A DNA stretch of 64,000 bases from Luteolibacter luteus (GCF_012913485.1 NZ_CP051774.1:6348080-6412079), one strand, 5' to 3'. Positions 8,684-17,980 are shown, counted from the stretch's first letter. The notes: a model not told the origin generated them from the letters alone. A program made the numbers and translations.

Positions 8684-9358
8684 TTATGACCTTACGCGCC
8701 GGCGGCGCAGCAGGAGGCCGGAGCTCCCGAGCAGAAGCAGGGCGCTGGAGGGTTCGGGGACCAATACGACTTGCCCCATGACCGCGGAGACAATATTAGA
8801 AGGATTGGTCCCTTGGAACAGATAAAGAGGTGCGCCATCGAGCGTAGGAAGGAAAGCTTCGTATTCCGGAAGAGAGCCAGGGCTCATAGGCTGGATCCAG
8901 CCATTCCCGGTGAGCGTCCATGACATTGCGGCTCCGGGCGGCACATCGAGGACGCCATTTCCTTCTCCATCGAAGACGACGATTTCTCCCAGATAGCTCA
9001 AGATCTCCAGAGTGCCTGGCTCCTCCCCTGACAGAGCGACGCCAATGCCGCTCGGCAGATAGTGACTGAACCCGACATCGTACCCATCCTCCCCGGTGCT
9101 GGAAGTCCCGACGGTGAGGATATCCCCCATCCCCATACCATATCCCGTGGTTCCGATGCCGGTGCCAATGTAAAAGAAAGGACTGCCGTTCCCTCCATTC
9201 AGCGGGATGTAGGCTGTCGTGAAAGACCCGGAGAAAGAATAAGTCCGATCCCAGGTATTGATCGTCATCGTAAGAGCGGCGTCTGCCGCAGTGACGAGGG
9301 ATAGGAAACCGGCGAGACCGAGGGCCAGCGCTGAGGAAGAGGATGTAAGCTTGTTCAT
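8684..9358 (-). CDS. PEP-CTERM sorting-domain protein
   Basis: 224 aa from the ATG at 9358 (a longer start at 9382 adds 8 residues). It has a signal peptide (KLTSSSSALALGLAGFLSLV, cleavage near ADA) and ends with the exosortase tripartite tag: VPEPSS, a hydrophobic helix (ALLLLGSSGLLL) and RRRRVRS. It should be exported, processed by exosortase at PEP and placed in the envelope or matrix. The body is Gly/Thr-rich beta structure. This is a host-type gene within the phage region and a strong taxonomic clue. Confidence 0.9.
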   Translation of the reverse strand: MNKLTSSSSALALGLAGFLSLVTAADAALTMTINTWDRTYSFSGSFTTAYIPLNGGNGSPFFYIGTGIGTTGYGMGMGDILTVGTSSTGEDGYDVGFSHYLPSGIGVALSGEEPGTLEILSYLGEIVVFDGEGNGVLDVPPGAAMSWTLTGNGWIQPMSPGSLPEYEAFLPTLDGAPLYLFQGTNPSNIVSAVMGQVVLVPEPSSALLLLGSSGLLLRRRRVRS

Positions 9359-9484
9359 GGAAGGGCGGGCGCTACCTAACATCCCATCAACAATGAGACA
9401 ACTCTATTTCCAGATCCCCATGAAATCCCCCCCCCGGACCGCCATGGTCCCGCGAGGCGCTTGACCCTGCCTTGATCTAAAGCC

Positions 9485-10828
9485 TCAGTAGCGAAGCTCC
9501 AGACCGAGGGTGATGAGATCGATCTCTTCCTTCGCGACCGGGGTTTCGCCCTTCTGATACTCGCCGGAGAAGCCGACATAATCATTCACCCAATAGGTGA
9601 GGCTCACGTTCCACATGTCCGAGTAGCCGCCATCACCGGAAAAGGCATCGAGGAACTTGTAGCCGACATTCAGGACCAGCGGTGACTTTTCCGGCATCCC
9701 CTTCTCACGGAAGAGACCGAGGCTGAAGCTGGCATCCAGGCCGGCGCGGAGCCAATCGTCATCCAGCTTCCGCTTCGAATAGGGACTGGTCGCGTGGGTT
9801 TCGCTATAGTCGATCAGGCCCTTCAAGCCGATCTTATAACTGGCGGAATTCCCGGCAAAGAACTGCCAATCGTTGAGATAAAGCCCCTTTCTTCCCGTGC
9901 CTAAGGCGGCTCCGCGGAACGAGAGCGATGCGGTGCCGCCCCAGATGGCCCCATCGAAGTCGGTATCGGTCTGATAGTAGGGCTCCAGGATTGTCGTCCA
10001 GTATCCCTTCGCCCCGCCGGTATCCCAGTAGAAAGGCGCGCTGAACTTCAGCTCATCCACATCCGATTTCCCGGCGCCCTGCTGCTCCTGGATATTCCAG
10101 GAAACCGCCGGAGCCACGCCGATGCGGTAGTCGGTGCCCGAGCTCTTCTCAACCGCGCGGACGAAGGGCATGTAGAGCACGCCCTCGGAATTCCATGCGC
10201 CGCTGCCGTCCTTCAGGCGGTTGTCGCTATAGGCAATCTTCGCACCCTTGGCGTCCCTGATCTTTTCATCAGGCCCATCAAGCTGAAGCCCGTTCGAGCG
10301 GGTATTGATATCCCCCGTCGTGCGCCTGAGACGGAAGGGGCCGACGGAATTGCCATGGGAATAGAGCAGGTCCTCGGGATCGATCGGCTTCGAGCGTGCG
10401 GCGAGCGCTTTCTCCTGCTCCAGGCGGTCCCGCACGGTGGGGCCGAATTGGTAGGCCTGCCGCGTCGCGGAATCGATCTTCTCGGTTTGGCTGATGGGCT
10501 CGGTGATGGGCGGGATCTTTTCGTAGCGAGGCCGCGCGTCGTATTTCTCCAGCTTGGTCTCGTCATCCAGAAGCTTGCGGAGCGCCGCCGCATTGTAGGG
10601 CGGCTTGCCGAGGTGCCGCTCGACATAGCTGACATGCACGATCACGGCCTCGCGCTTCGCGGCGAGGGTCTTGAACTCACCTTGCTTCTTCGAAAGCTTG
10701 ATGAGGTAGTCATAGGTTTGCTCTTCGCTGAGCGAGGCATATTCGCCGATATCGATCTTATCGGCGGCGAGGAGCGGATGCGGACAAGCGAGGGCGACGA
10801 GGGCGGTCGCGATGAGCGGGGATTTCAT
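9485..10828 (-). CDS. Predicted outer-membrane beta-barrel protein with N-terminal helical domain
   Basis: 447 aa. The signal peptide MKSPLIATALVALACPHPLLAA is followed by a charged helical domain (about 25-130) that may be periplasmic. From about 170 the sequence alternates aromatic and polar residues in strand-like blocks and ends ITLGLELRY, a typical C-terminal aromatic barrel signature. Function is unknown; transport or adhesion is possible. It is co-oriented with the PEP-CTERM gene and probably separately transcribed. It is host-like and unrelated to the phage modules on either side. Confidence 0.7.
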   Translation of the reverse strand: MKSPLIATALVALACPHPLLAADKIDIGEYASLSEEQTYDYLIKLSKKQGEFKTLAAKREAVIVHVSYVERHLGKPPYNAAALRKLLDDETKLEKYDARPRYEKIPPITEPISQTEKIDSATRQAYQFGPTVRDRLEQEKALAARSKPIDPEDLLYSHGNSVGPFRLRRTTGDINTRSNGLQLDGPDEKIRDAKGAKIAYSDNRLKDGSGAWNSEGVLYMPFVRAVEKSSGTDYRIGVAPAVSWNIQEQQGAGKSDVDELKFSAPFYWDTGGAKGYWTTILEPYYQTDTDFDGAIWGGTASLSFRGAALGTGRKGLYLNDWQFFAGNSASYKIGLKGLIDYSETHATSPYSKRKLDDDWLRAGLDASFSLGLFREKGMPEKSPLVLNVGYKFLDAFSGDGGYSDMWNVSLTYWVNDYVGFSGEYQKGETPVAKEEIDLITLGLELRY

Positions 10829-10864
10829 GCGGGTGGGTGCAGGGAGGAAGGATGACTTGGAGCC

Positions 10865-11479
10865 TTAGAACTTCAGGCGGCAGCGTTTGTAGATGAGGGC
10901 GACGAGAGCCCTAAGGGTGGTTGCCTTGTCCAATTGGTCGCGGGAGACCTCGCACTCCACGTCGTCAAACCACCAGCCCTTTTCCATGATCAAGCCGCGC
11001 AGATCCCCGCGGCCCCCGACATCGATCTCCAGCGGAGCATCCGGCTTCAGGTCCCGGAGATTGTAGCGGCAGAGAAGCATCTCTTCGGTGCGTTTCAGCA
11101 CGTGCTCCTCATTGACCTTGCCATTCTTCCGGTTGGCGGCCTTCACCATCTCCCGGCCCGCGGGGCTGCAGGTATCCAACTTCCCCGCTTTCAGGACCGT
11201 GAGATTGGTAAGGCTGCCGAGGTCTTTTGCGAAGACGGTGATCGGCGTAATCACATCGCCCGGTGCAACCTTCTTCAGCGATTTCTTGCCACCTTTCACG
11301 GCTTTCTTGGCGGCTGCCTTCGGTGCTTTCTTGGCGGGAGCCTTCGCGACCTTCTTCGCTGCCTTCCTTGCGGGAGCCTTCTTGGCGACCTTCGCTACTT
11401 TCTTTGCTCCCTTTTTGGCCGCGACCTTCTTCGCTGCCTTTTTGGCGACTGTCTTCTTCGGGGCTTTCTTGCTGGCCAT
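10865..11479 (-). CDS. Histone H1-like Lys/Ala-rich protein with C-terminal globular domain
   Basis: 204 aa from the ATG at 11479; the longer ORF start at 11590 adds an implausible tail. Residues 2-75 are built from KKAPKK, AKKAAKK and similar repeats, as in bacterial H1-like/HctB-type nucleoid proteins. Residues 80-204 form a folded domain (LTNLTVLKAGKLDTCSPAGR..., ending YKRCRLKF) that I do not recognise. DNA compaction is the likely role of the tail. In a prophage it could alter host chromatin, but it may be an ordinary host gene. Confidence 0.75.
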   Translation of the reverse strand: MASKKAPKKTVAKKAAKKVAAKKGAKKVAKVAKKAPARKAAKKVAKAPAKKAPKAAAKKAVKGGKKSLKKVAPGDVITPITVFAKDLGSLTNLTVLKAGKLDTCSPAGREMVKAANRKNGKVNEEHVLKRTEEMLLCRYNLRDLKPDAPLEIDVGGRGDLRGLIMEKGWWFDDVECEVSRDQLDKATTLRALVALIYKRCRLKF

Positions 11480-11825
11480 GGTCTTGCTCGGGGTGGGATT
11501 GGATGGGAGGATCGGGGAATTGAAATGGCCCCAACGATACCACCCGGGTCCTCCCGCGCTCACGGCCTCGACGTGGCAACATATGGCCACGCGATCACAT
11601 CAATCGGGGAGGACTGCCGACCGGGTGAAACGTCGGCCCATTGTCCGGATATCATGGATACAAACGCCAAAGAACGAACGATCCACGAAATCCGAATGAC
11701 GATGAGAACATTACAGATACGATACCAAGTCAAACTCTTTTCATAACATCTGACCCATAGGATATCGCATGATCATATACCCGACCCATCACCGGAGCAC
11801 AACCTGAGGGGGATCCTTTAAGACC

Positions 11826-12802
11826 CGACTCGCGCTGCGCAGGAGCGGTTCGGGATAAATGTAGCGGCGGTCTATGAGCGTCGGTGATCGGCGGCACGAG
11901 CTGCATCGGGGGATGCCCGGCTCACGCTCCATCGGAGCGATCCAAAGGAAAATGTAGCGTCGGTCTATGACCGTCGCAAACTCGCGGCACGGGCCGCATC
12001 GGGGGATGGCCGGCTCACGCTCCTCCGGAGCGATCCAAAGGAAAATGTAGCGTCGGTCTATGACCGTCGGTGATCGGCGGCACGGGCCGCATCGGGGGAT
12101 TATCAATCCGCCATCCGAAGGTAGGGACAAGCGCCCCCGCTGGTCCGCGAATGGTCCGATGGTGCGTGCCGCATTTAACAAGTTCCAGCCGGTCCGGTCT
12201 GGTTGCCCGGAGGGCATGCAGCCAATAGCCGGTGGTCGAGCGCAGCGAAAACCACCGGTAGGTCCACGTATGAGATTGAACCCCGGATGGGATTCCAGCG
12301 ATGTGCCCCGATGCCCGGATGAAGTTCGTGGAATCCGTGATGCCCAGATGGCTCTCGATAGGTGCGGAAGGTGGATCTTGAGGTGTTTCCCGCGCGCCGG
12401 AACCCCTACCAGGGTTCGATGTCACTTCCCGCCATACCGGTGGTTTTCGCTGCGCTCGACCACCGGCTATTGGCTATTTGCCCTCCGGGCAATGGGACCG
12501 GACCAGTTGAACTTGTTAGGGAATCGATGATCCATCGATGCGGCTTGTGCCGCGAGAGTCCGACGCTCATAGAGCGCCGCTACATTTCATGCTGAATCGC
12601 TCCGATGGAGCGTGGTGCGCAGATCCCCCGATGCGGCCCCTGTCGCCAGTCACCGACGCTCATAGAGCGCCGCTACATTTTCCCCTGACCGCTCCGATGG
12701 AGCGTGGTGGGTGGATCCATCGATGCGGTCCGTGCCGCGATAGTCCGACGCTCATAGAGCGCCGCTACATTTTCTTTTGGATCGCTCCGGAGGAGCGTGG
12801 TG
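11826..12802. repeat. Intergenic palindrome cluster 4 (about eight A elements, B, C)
   Basis: The 11480-12924 gap has an AT-richer leader (11480-11810, probably the H1-like promoter; nothing else seen). Then come tandem A elements near 11826-11910, 11925-12010 and 12020-12110, a B unit (12115-12155), the C element, and four inverted A' elements (12530-12600, 12620-12700, 12710-12802). Orientation inverts across C, so the array is a large palindrome. Confidence 0.8.
12177..12517. mobile_element. C element copy 2
   Basis: It matches copy 1 almost end to end, from AACAAGTTCCAGCC to GACCAGTTGAACTTGTT, including the central GCGCGCCGGAACCCCTACC hairpin arm. Near-identity with copy 1 over the core implies recent duplication or gene conversion. 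Confidence 0.65.
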
Positions 12803-12924
12803 GTCGGGCGCTTCTTCATTCTGCCATTCCCCCCCTCGACACTCCCGACTCCCCTCCCCGTTTTCCAGTGGTCTCCAGCCTGCATTCACTGGCTGTGATC
12901 CGGGGGGCATGGCATGATGGCTTC

Positions 12925-13263
12925 ATGGGTCCTGTCGAACTCTTGAGAAACAAACGCAGTGCGCTGGTGAGCGATGATGAGGCGATCCTGCTGCTCACGC
13001 TCGGACAAGGCGAACGCCGTCCGCATGAACTCCGCACGGAGAGCGCGCTGCCGGAGCGTACCTTCTGGCGATGCCTCTCGGCCTGCCACCGGCATGCCTG
13101 GGTGACCTCCGAGAAATGCCGTCCACTCGGCAAGCAGGCCGGTCGCGGTTTCAAGACGATCGTCCGCCTGAGCCCGGAAGGCGCACGGGTGGTGGGGAAG
13201 ATCTTGGGAGCAGAGAACGGAGGGCAAAGAGCGGAGAGTAAGAAAGCAGCCGACTCGCCCTGA
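12925..13263 (+). CDS. Small winged-helix-like protein upstream of terminase
   Basis: 112 aa from the ATG at 12925; upstream in-frame codons translate repeats. Residues 15-90 (DEAILLLTLGQGERRPHELR, then PERTFWRCLSACHRHAWV and GFKTIVRLSPEGARVV) match the helix-turn-helix and wing pattern of MarR/ArsR-type folds. Its place before terS suggests a late regulator. The last ten residues (AESKKAADSP) lie in a 57-bp sequence that is repeated just downstream. Confidence 0.6.
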   Translation: MGPVELLRNKRSALVSDDEAILLLTLGQGERRPHELRTESALPERTFWRCLSACHRHAWVTSEKCRPLGKQAGRGFKTIVRLSPEGARVVGKILGAENGGQRAESKKAADSP

Positions 13264-13370
13264 CTCCATGCCCCGACCTTTCGACTCCCTATTAGCAGAG
13301 AGCTTGGAGCGAAGAGCGGAGAGTAAGAAAGCAGCCGACTCGCCCTGACTCCATGCCCTGACCTTTCGAC
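13229..13370. repeat. 57-bp direct repeat at gene 3' end
   Basis: 13229-13285 and 13314-13370 match except for one base. The first copy contains the end and stop of the small winged-helix-like gene; the second is non-coding. The following 13371-13436 is a run of CTCTTCGCTCCAAG-type units leading to terS. Confidence 0.9.
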
Positions 13371-13436
13371 CAACTCTCTTCGCTCTTTCCTCTTCGCTCC
13401 AAGCTCTTCGCTCCAAGCTCTTCGCTCTTCCCTCCC

Positions 13437-13979
13437 ATGCCACGCCGTTCTAACAAAGCCATCCCGTCCTACTCGCCGCTCTATCCTCGCATGGCGCGGG
13501 GGATGGCCCGCATCGGTGCGGAGCGGGAGCAGATTGCCGAGGCATTCGGGGTTTCCGTGGAGACGTTTCAGGAGTGGGTGAAGGAGCATCGCGAGCTGGC
13601 GGAGGCGATCGCGGAGGGCGAGATGGATGCGCGGGCCGCGGTGGAAAAGGCGCTTTTCAAGCGGGCCACGGGCTACAGCCAGCTGGAGGAGAAGGCCGTG
13701 ATCTGCAAGGGCGAGGTGATCGTGGTGACCTTCATGAAACACTATCCGCCGGATGTGGCCGCGGCGAAGCTGTGGTTGGCCAATCACGAATCGGACCTCT
13801 GGCAGGAGAAGCCGGACCCGGAGCACGGGGTGACTACCGAGTTGGCCGATGTGATGAAGCGGATTCGGGGGCAGGAGCCAAGAGCCAAGAGCCAAGAGCC
13901 AAGAGCCAAGAGCCAAGAGCCAAGAGCCAAGAGCCAAGAGCCAAGAGCCAAGAGCCAAGAGCCAAGAGCCACCCGATGA
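13437..13979 (+). CDS. terS: Terminase small subunit
   Basis: 180 aa. Residues 20-55 form the DNA-binding helix-turn-helix (GAEREQIAEAFGVSVETFQE), followed by helices with KALFKRATGYS and a segment (MKHYPPDVAAAKLWLANHE) characteristic of phage TerS. It recognises the packaging site and loads TerL. The last about 40 residues are five copies of EPRAKSQ encoded by a heptanucleotide tract, which is abnormal for TerS. TerL begins 110 bp downstream. Confidence 0.85.
   Translation: MPRRSNKAIPSYSPLYPRMARGMARIGAEREQIAEAFGVSVETFQEWVKEHRELAEAIAEGEMDARAAVEKALFKRATGYSQLEEKAVICKGEVIVVTFMKHYPPDVAAAKLWLANHESDLWQEKPDPEHGVTTELADVMKRIRGQEPRAKSQEPRAKSQEPRAKSQEPRAKSQEPRATR
13875..13970. repeat. Heptanucleotide tandem tract (AGAGCCA)n inside terS
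   Basis: About thirteen uninterrupted 7-bp units encode the C-terminal EPRAKSQ repeats. A change of one unit shifts the frame; three units keep it. This is a classic contingency-locus geometry. Confidence 0.9.
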
Positions 13980-14015
13980 AGCAGCAGTTACCTTATAACG
14001 AGTAGCCAATCTCTC

Positions 14016-14080
14016 TTCTCTCTTCCCTCTTCCCTCTTCCCTCTTCCCTCTTCCCTCTTCGTTCTTCGCTCTTCGTTCTT
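14016..14080. repeat. Heptanucleotide tract CTTCCCT between terS and terL
   Basis: About five tandem units of a different heptamer (TTCCCTC) are followed by degenerate CTTCGTT/CTTCGCT units, ending 9 bp before the terL start. Copy number would alter the leader of terL rather than its frame. Confidence 0.8.
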
Positions 14081-14088
14081 CCCACCCC

Positions 14089-15654
14089 ATGCCAGAATCC
14101 GTCGATACCTCTTCGCTGACCAGCTTGCTCTCGGATCCGCTTTGGCGGCTGCGGCATTTGTACCAGTGCCGGCAGGAGGGAAAGGGCACGGGCATTCCCT
14201 TTGTGCCGCGGCCGGAGCAGGAGGCGATCTTCAGGCATCTGTTAGAGACGCCGCAGGTGCCGGCTTATATCATCAAGTCCCGGCGCTTGGGGCTGTCGAC
14301 GGGCTTGTGCACCTTTCAGGCGGATCGCGTGGTCTTCGAGTCGGGATGGCGCGGGGTGCTGATCGATCAGGATCAGGCGGACTCGACGCGGAAGATGGTG
14401 GAGATCATCCGCTTCGCCGTGGATTCGCTGGATCCGGCGTTCCTGAAGCACCTCCGTTTCATGAAGCGGAATGACTCGGAGCTGCGGCTGCGGATGATCT
14501 CGGAGGATGAGCGGGAGGATAGCGTGATCTTTGCCACCACGGGACATCGCGGGGGGGATTGCTCGATGCTGCATGTGTCCGAGTGGGGGCCGATCGCGGC
14601 GCAGGATGCGAAGCGATCCGCGGAGATCCGCAGCGGGGCCTTCCCCTCGGCGCGGCTGGGGCGGCGCGTGGTGGAGACGACGTGGAAGGGCGGCAAGGGC
14701 GGCGACCTGTGGGACATGATCCGCCCGATCCTGGAGAAGGATCCAAATGCGGAGGGCACGGTGTATTTCTTCCCCTGGCACGATGACCCGGAGGCGGTGC
14801 GGATCGATGGGATGGTGACGGCGGAGGCGGAAGATTACTTCCGCGATCTGGGCGGACGCCTGGGGAAAGCTTTCAGTCCGGAGCAGAAGAAGTGGTGGAT
14901 CGCGAAGAAGCTGGAGCAGGGCATGTTCATGAATCGCGAGTATCCATCGACTCTGGACGAGGCCTTCCGCGCGCCGATCGAGGGCGCCGTGTTCGCGCGG
15001 CGGATCGATGAGGCACGCGCGGAGGGCCGCATCTTCCCCTTCCCCTGGGATCGCTCGGCACCGGTGCATACCTTCTGGGACCTGGGCAGCATGCGGAATA
15101 CACGGGTGACCTACCTGCAATTCGTGGGGCGTGAGATTCATGCGATCGATCACGATGACGGGAAGCTGGAGATGTCACCCGCGGAGCGCGTGGCCCACAT
15201 GCGGGCAAAGGGGTATCCGTATGGCTTTCACTTCATGCCGCACGATGCGGGCGCGCAGGAGAAGAGCGGGAAGAATTTCCAACAGCAGATGCGGGAAGCA
15301 GGCCTGGAGAGCATCCGCATCCTGCCGCGGCCGATGACGATCTGGCCGGGGATCAACAAGGTGGACGAGCTCTTGCCGCGCTTCGTCTTCCGCATTCCGC
15401 AGTGCGATCACCTGGTGGCATCGCTCGAGCAGTACCACACGAAGAAATCGAACGTGGACGGTCACCTGACGGACATGGTGGTGCAGGATTGGTCGACGCA
15501 CTCGACGGATACGCTGCGCGTGGCGGGCGAGGCGATGATGAACGGGATGCTGAAGGGCCAGGGGGAAGTGCTGCGCGGGACGGGTGCGGGGATCCATGAA
15601 AGGGATCGCGAGCGGGTACGGCGGGCGAGTGCGGGGAGGTATAGCCGGAGGTGA
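14089..15654 (+). CDS. terL: Terminase large subunit
   Basis: 521 aa. The ATPase has Walker A-like KSRRLGLST at about 63-71 (a variant lacking the usual GKT) and a Walker B strand MLHVSEWG near 160. The RNase H-like nuclease has aspartates in FWDLG (about 329) and PHDAG (about 385) and a late D in HLTDMVVQDW. It cuts concatemers and pumps DNA into the prohead with TerS and portal. Confidence 0.92.
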   Translation: MPESVDTSSLTSLLSDPLWRLRHLYQCRQEGKGTGIPFVPRPEQEAIFRHLLETPQVPAYIIKSRRLGLSTGLCTFQADRVVFESGWRGVLIDQDQADSTRKMVEIIRFAVDSLDPAFLKHLRFMKRNDSELRLRMISEDEREDSVIFATTGHRGGDCSMLHVSEWGPIAAQDAKRSAEIRSGAFPSARLGRRVVETTWKGGKGGDLWDMIRPILEKDPNAEGTVYFFPWHDDPEAVRIDGMVTAEAEDYFRDLGGRLGKAFSPEQKKWWIAKKLEQGMFMNREYPSTLDEAFRAPIEGAVFARRIDEARAEGRIFPFPWDRSAPVHTFWDLGSMRNTRVTYLQFVGREIHAIDHDDGKLEMSPAERVAHMRAKGYPYGFHFMPHDAGAQEKSGKNFQQQMREAGLESIRILPRPMTIWPGINKVDELLPRFVFRIPQCDHLVASLEQYHTKKSNVDGHLTDMVVQDWSTHSTDTLRVAGEAMMNGMLKGQGEVLRGTGAGIHERDRERVRRASAGRYSRR

Positions 15655-15704
15655 AACGGAGGTCGGTGGTCTGCCTTTTTTCAAACTCTCAACTTCATCC
15701 ACCC

Positions 15705-16076
15705 ATGACCCCATTTGCTAAAGCCGCACTCTGCCATCAGGGCCTTCGTTCCGCGTGGAGCTTCGCGGAGATCGTGGAGGCGCATGCGCAATCGGGATAC
15801 GTGGTGGTGACGCCGGAGATCTGTTTGCTCTTCCGGGCGGTGCGGAGGGATTGGAGCGAGGCGGAGCTTTGCGATCCCCTTTTATATTCGCCGGAGCCGG
15901 ATTGCTGGCATGTGTGGTTGCTGGCCGGGGACTACCGGCAGGCGATGCGGTGGATGCCCTTTCCGCTGCCATGGGTGAGCTTTCACCGGCGGGGAAAGTG
16001 GCGGGTGATGGAGATGGAAGAGGTGGAGTTGTTGGTGGGTTCACGGCCTCGCAGGAGCAGTCAGGGAAGAATGTAG
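15705..16076 (+). CDS. Hypothetical phage protein downstream of terL
   Basis: 123 aa from the ATG at 15705; an in-frame GTG at 15651 overlaps terL by 4 bases and is the alternative. Residues 20-100 are a compact, tryptophan-rich fold (PDCWHVWLLAGDYRQAMRWM, PLPWVSFHRRGKWRVMEMEE). Family unknown. The final residues RRSSQGRM and the TAG are encoded by the first A element of the following cluster, so the repeat has replaced the original end. Confidence 0.6.
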   Translation: MTPFAKAALCHQGLRSAWSFAEIVEAHAQSGYVVVTPEICLLFRAVRRDWSEAELCDPLLYSPEPDCWHVWLLAGDYRQAMRWMPFPLPWVSFHRRGKWRVMEMEEVELLVGSRPRRSSQGRM

Positions 16077-16915
16077 CGGCGCTCTATGAGCGTCGGTGGA
16101 TGGCGGCACGGGCCGCATCCTTGTGCGTTCATCCCATGCTCCGCAGGAGCGGTCAGGATAAAATGTAGCGGCGCTCTATGAGCGTCGGACTTTGGCGGCA
16201 TGGGGCGCATCCTTGTGCATGGCTATCCGGACTCCGCAGGAGCGGTCAGGGAGAAATGTAGCGGCTCTCTATGAGCGTCGCACTTTGGCGGCACGGGCCG
16301 CATCGATGGATCAGCGAGTCCCTAACAAGTTGCCGCCGATCCGGTCTGCTTGCCCGGAGGGCAAATAGCCAATAGCCGGTGGTCGAGCGCAGCGAAAACC
16401 ACCGGTTGGGCGAGAGGTGACATCGAACCCCGGCAGGGGTTCCAGCGCGCGGGAAGTCACCTCAAGATTTCCCCTTGGCAGCTACCAGGGCGGCTTGGGC
16501 ACCACGGTTTCCGCGGAGTTCATCCGCCGTCGGGGCACATCGCTGGAACCCCTACCGGGGTTCAATTTCCGTACGATGGCCTACCGGTGGTTTTCGCTGC
16601 GCTCGACCACCGGCTATTGGCTGCGGCCCCTCCGGGGCATGGAAGGCGGGCATGGAATTTGCGGCGCGCATTATCGGACCATTCGCGGACAAGCGGGGGC
16701 GCTTGTCCCTGCCTTTGAAGGGCGGATTGATGATCGATCGATGCGGCCCATGCCGCGATAGTCCGACGCTCATAGAGCGCCGCTACATTTCTCCCTGACC
16801 GCTCCGGCGGAGCATGATGCGAAAATCCATCGATGCGGCCCATGCCGCGATAGTCCGACGCTCATAGAGCGCCGCTACATTTTATCCTGACCGCTCCGGC
16901 GGAGCATCTCGCGGA
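16048..16915. repeat. Intergenic palindrome cluster 5 (A, A, A, C, B', A', A')
   Basis: A elements lie near 16048-16115, 16138-16215 and 16225-16310. The C element follows, then B' (GGACAAGCGGGGGCGCTTGTCC near 16690, longest arms GGACAAGCG), then inverted A' at about 16735-16815 and 16825-16910. No gene is seen before 16965. Confidence 0.8.
16324..16672. mobile_element. C element copy 3
   Basis: The left end AACAAGTT and TGCCCGGAGGGCA match copies 1 and 2, but the right end (GGCCCCTCCGGGGCATGGAA...) is the other end type, shared with copies 4 and 5. The copy is therefore a hybrid of two sequence classes. The central palindrome is intact. Confidence 0.6.
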
Positions 16916-16964
16916 GTGCGAGAAAACTTGCGGGGCAGCCGGGGATTCCCGCAAGCTTGCGACC

Positions 16965-17384
16965 ATGCGGTCCTTTCGGCATTCGCGCTTGTATCCGCTC
17001 GGCCTGGCCGGGCTGGCGGTGCTGACGGGGATGTGGCTCACCTCGATCGGCAGGACGACCTCGGTGACCCTGGATGGGAATGACGCGTGGATCTACGCCA
17101 CGAATAGTAACGGGGCATTGTACTTCGAGGCCGTGTACCAACCGCCGCCGCATGCGATCGGGCCGTGGAACTTCGACTTCGGCCATGCACGCGATCCCGC
17201 ACCGGAGCTGCCGGTGCCGGAATTCAGCTATGAGAAGCCCGGCGCGGAATCCGACCAGCATGCCGTGATGATCCTGCTGCCCTATTGGCTTTTGATGATC
17301 GCGTGGATCCTCGTGTGGGTGGTGGTGCTCACCTGGTGGATGCGCCGCAAGCGAGGCCTGGCCAGGATGCGGGCCCGCGGATGA
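16965..17384 (+). CDS. Two-TM family protein, member 1 (divergent)
   Basis: 139 aa. TM1 is near residues 10-27 (PLGLAGLAVLTGMWLT); TM2 near 100-123 has the family motif LLPYWLLMI followed by WVVVLTWWMRRKRG. The middle 75 residues would be exposed on the non-cytoplasmic side if the basic C-terminus stays inside. The family has 14 members here: a conserved N-terminal TM ending WAWWDS, a variable 80-110 aa centre, and a C-terminal P(H/Y)WLL TM. Function unknown. This one lacks the usual P-R-P-L-Y-R-S start. Confidence 0.7.
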   Translation: MRSFRHSRLYPLGLAGLAVLTGMWLTSIGRTTSVTLDGNDAWIYATNSNGALYFEAVYQPPPHAIGPWNFDFGHARDPAPELPVPEFSYEKPGAESDQHAVMILLPYWLLMIAWILVWVVVLTWWMRRKRGLARMRARG

Positions 17385-17467
17385 ATGGCGGGAGCCGCGC
17401 TCCCCGCTTCCCGCTTTGTCTTCACCTTATCTTCCCTTTTTCCGGCGGAGCGGATAGAGATCGGCAA

Positions 17468-17980
17468 ATGACGCCGCGGCCGCTGTATCGCTCGCTGACC
17501 TTCTGGTCGGGCATCTTCCTGATGAGCTTCATCGCGTGGGCGTGGTGGAAGTCGCTAGTGACCGAGTTTTCCTATAACAGTCCGCGTATGGAGCTGCAGA
17601 ATTACGCGGGATACCTGTCCGTGAGCTGGCTCCAGCCCCGCGTGATCTCTCATCACATTGTGAGCGCACCCGGCTTGATGATGATCATCCGGCAAGACTT
17701 CCGCATCCATCCCATGCCATCGCCAGCCTTCCTGCATGGGCAGGACAAGCCGGGATTTCCGATCGTATCACTGGGCCAGCAACTGGCGGAGGAGGACAAG
17801 CCGTATTTCCACGCGACCCTGCAAGAAGCATGGGCCCACCAGCGCCGCGGGAATTTCCTGCTGCTGCTTCCCCATTGGCTGCTGCTGCTCGCTGCCGGGG
17901 TGACGTGGTCCGGGCTGCTGGTGTGGCGCGCGCGGCGGCATCGTGGTGCGGGAAGAGCGATTCTAACAGAAGCGTCATGA
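17468..17980 (+). CDS. Two-TM family protein, member 2
   Basis: 170 aa from the ATG at 17468, which gives the family start TPRPLYRSLTFWSGIFLMSF. TM1 at about 12-30, TM2 at about 133-155 (LLLLPHWLLLLAAGVTWSG) then WRARRHRG. The loop ends in a predicted amphipathic helix. ATGA overlap couples it to member 3. Confidence 0.75.
   Translation: MTPRPLYRSLTFWSGIFLMSFIAWAWWKSLVTEFSYNSPRMELQNYAGYLSVSWLQPRVISHHIVSAPGLMMIIRQDFRIHPMPSPAFLHGQDKPGFPIVSLGQQLAEEDKPYFHATLQEAWAHQRRGNFLLLLPHWLLLLAAGVTWSGLLVWRARRHRGAGRAILTEAS

Noticed and set aside
13875..13970. Possible CRISPR or binding-site array in terS
   Set aside because: It is an uninterrupted 7-bp tandem repeat within a coding frame.
12816..14195. 459-aa minus-strand ORF with repeated LLALGSW
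   Set aside because: The repeat is the complement of the heptamer tract in terS; the rest is antisense to three supported genes.
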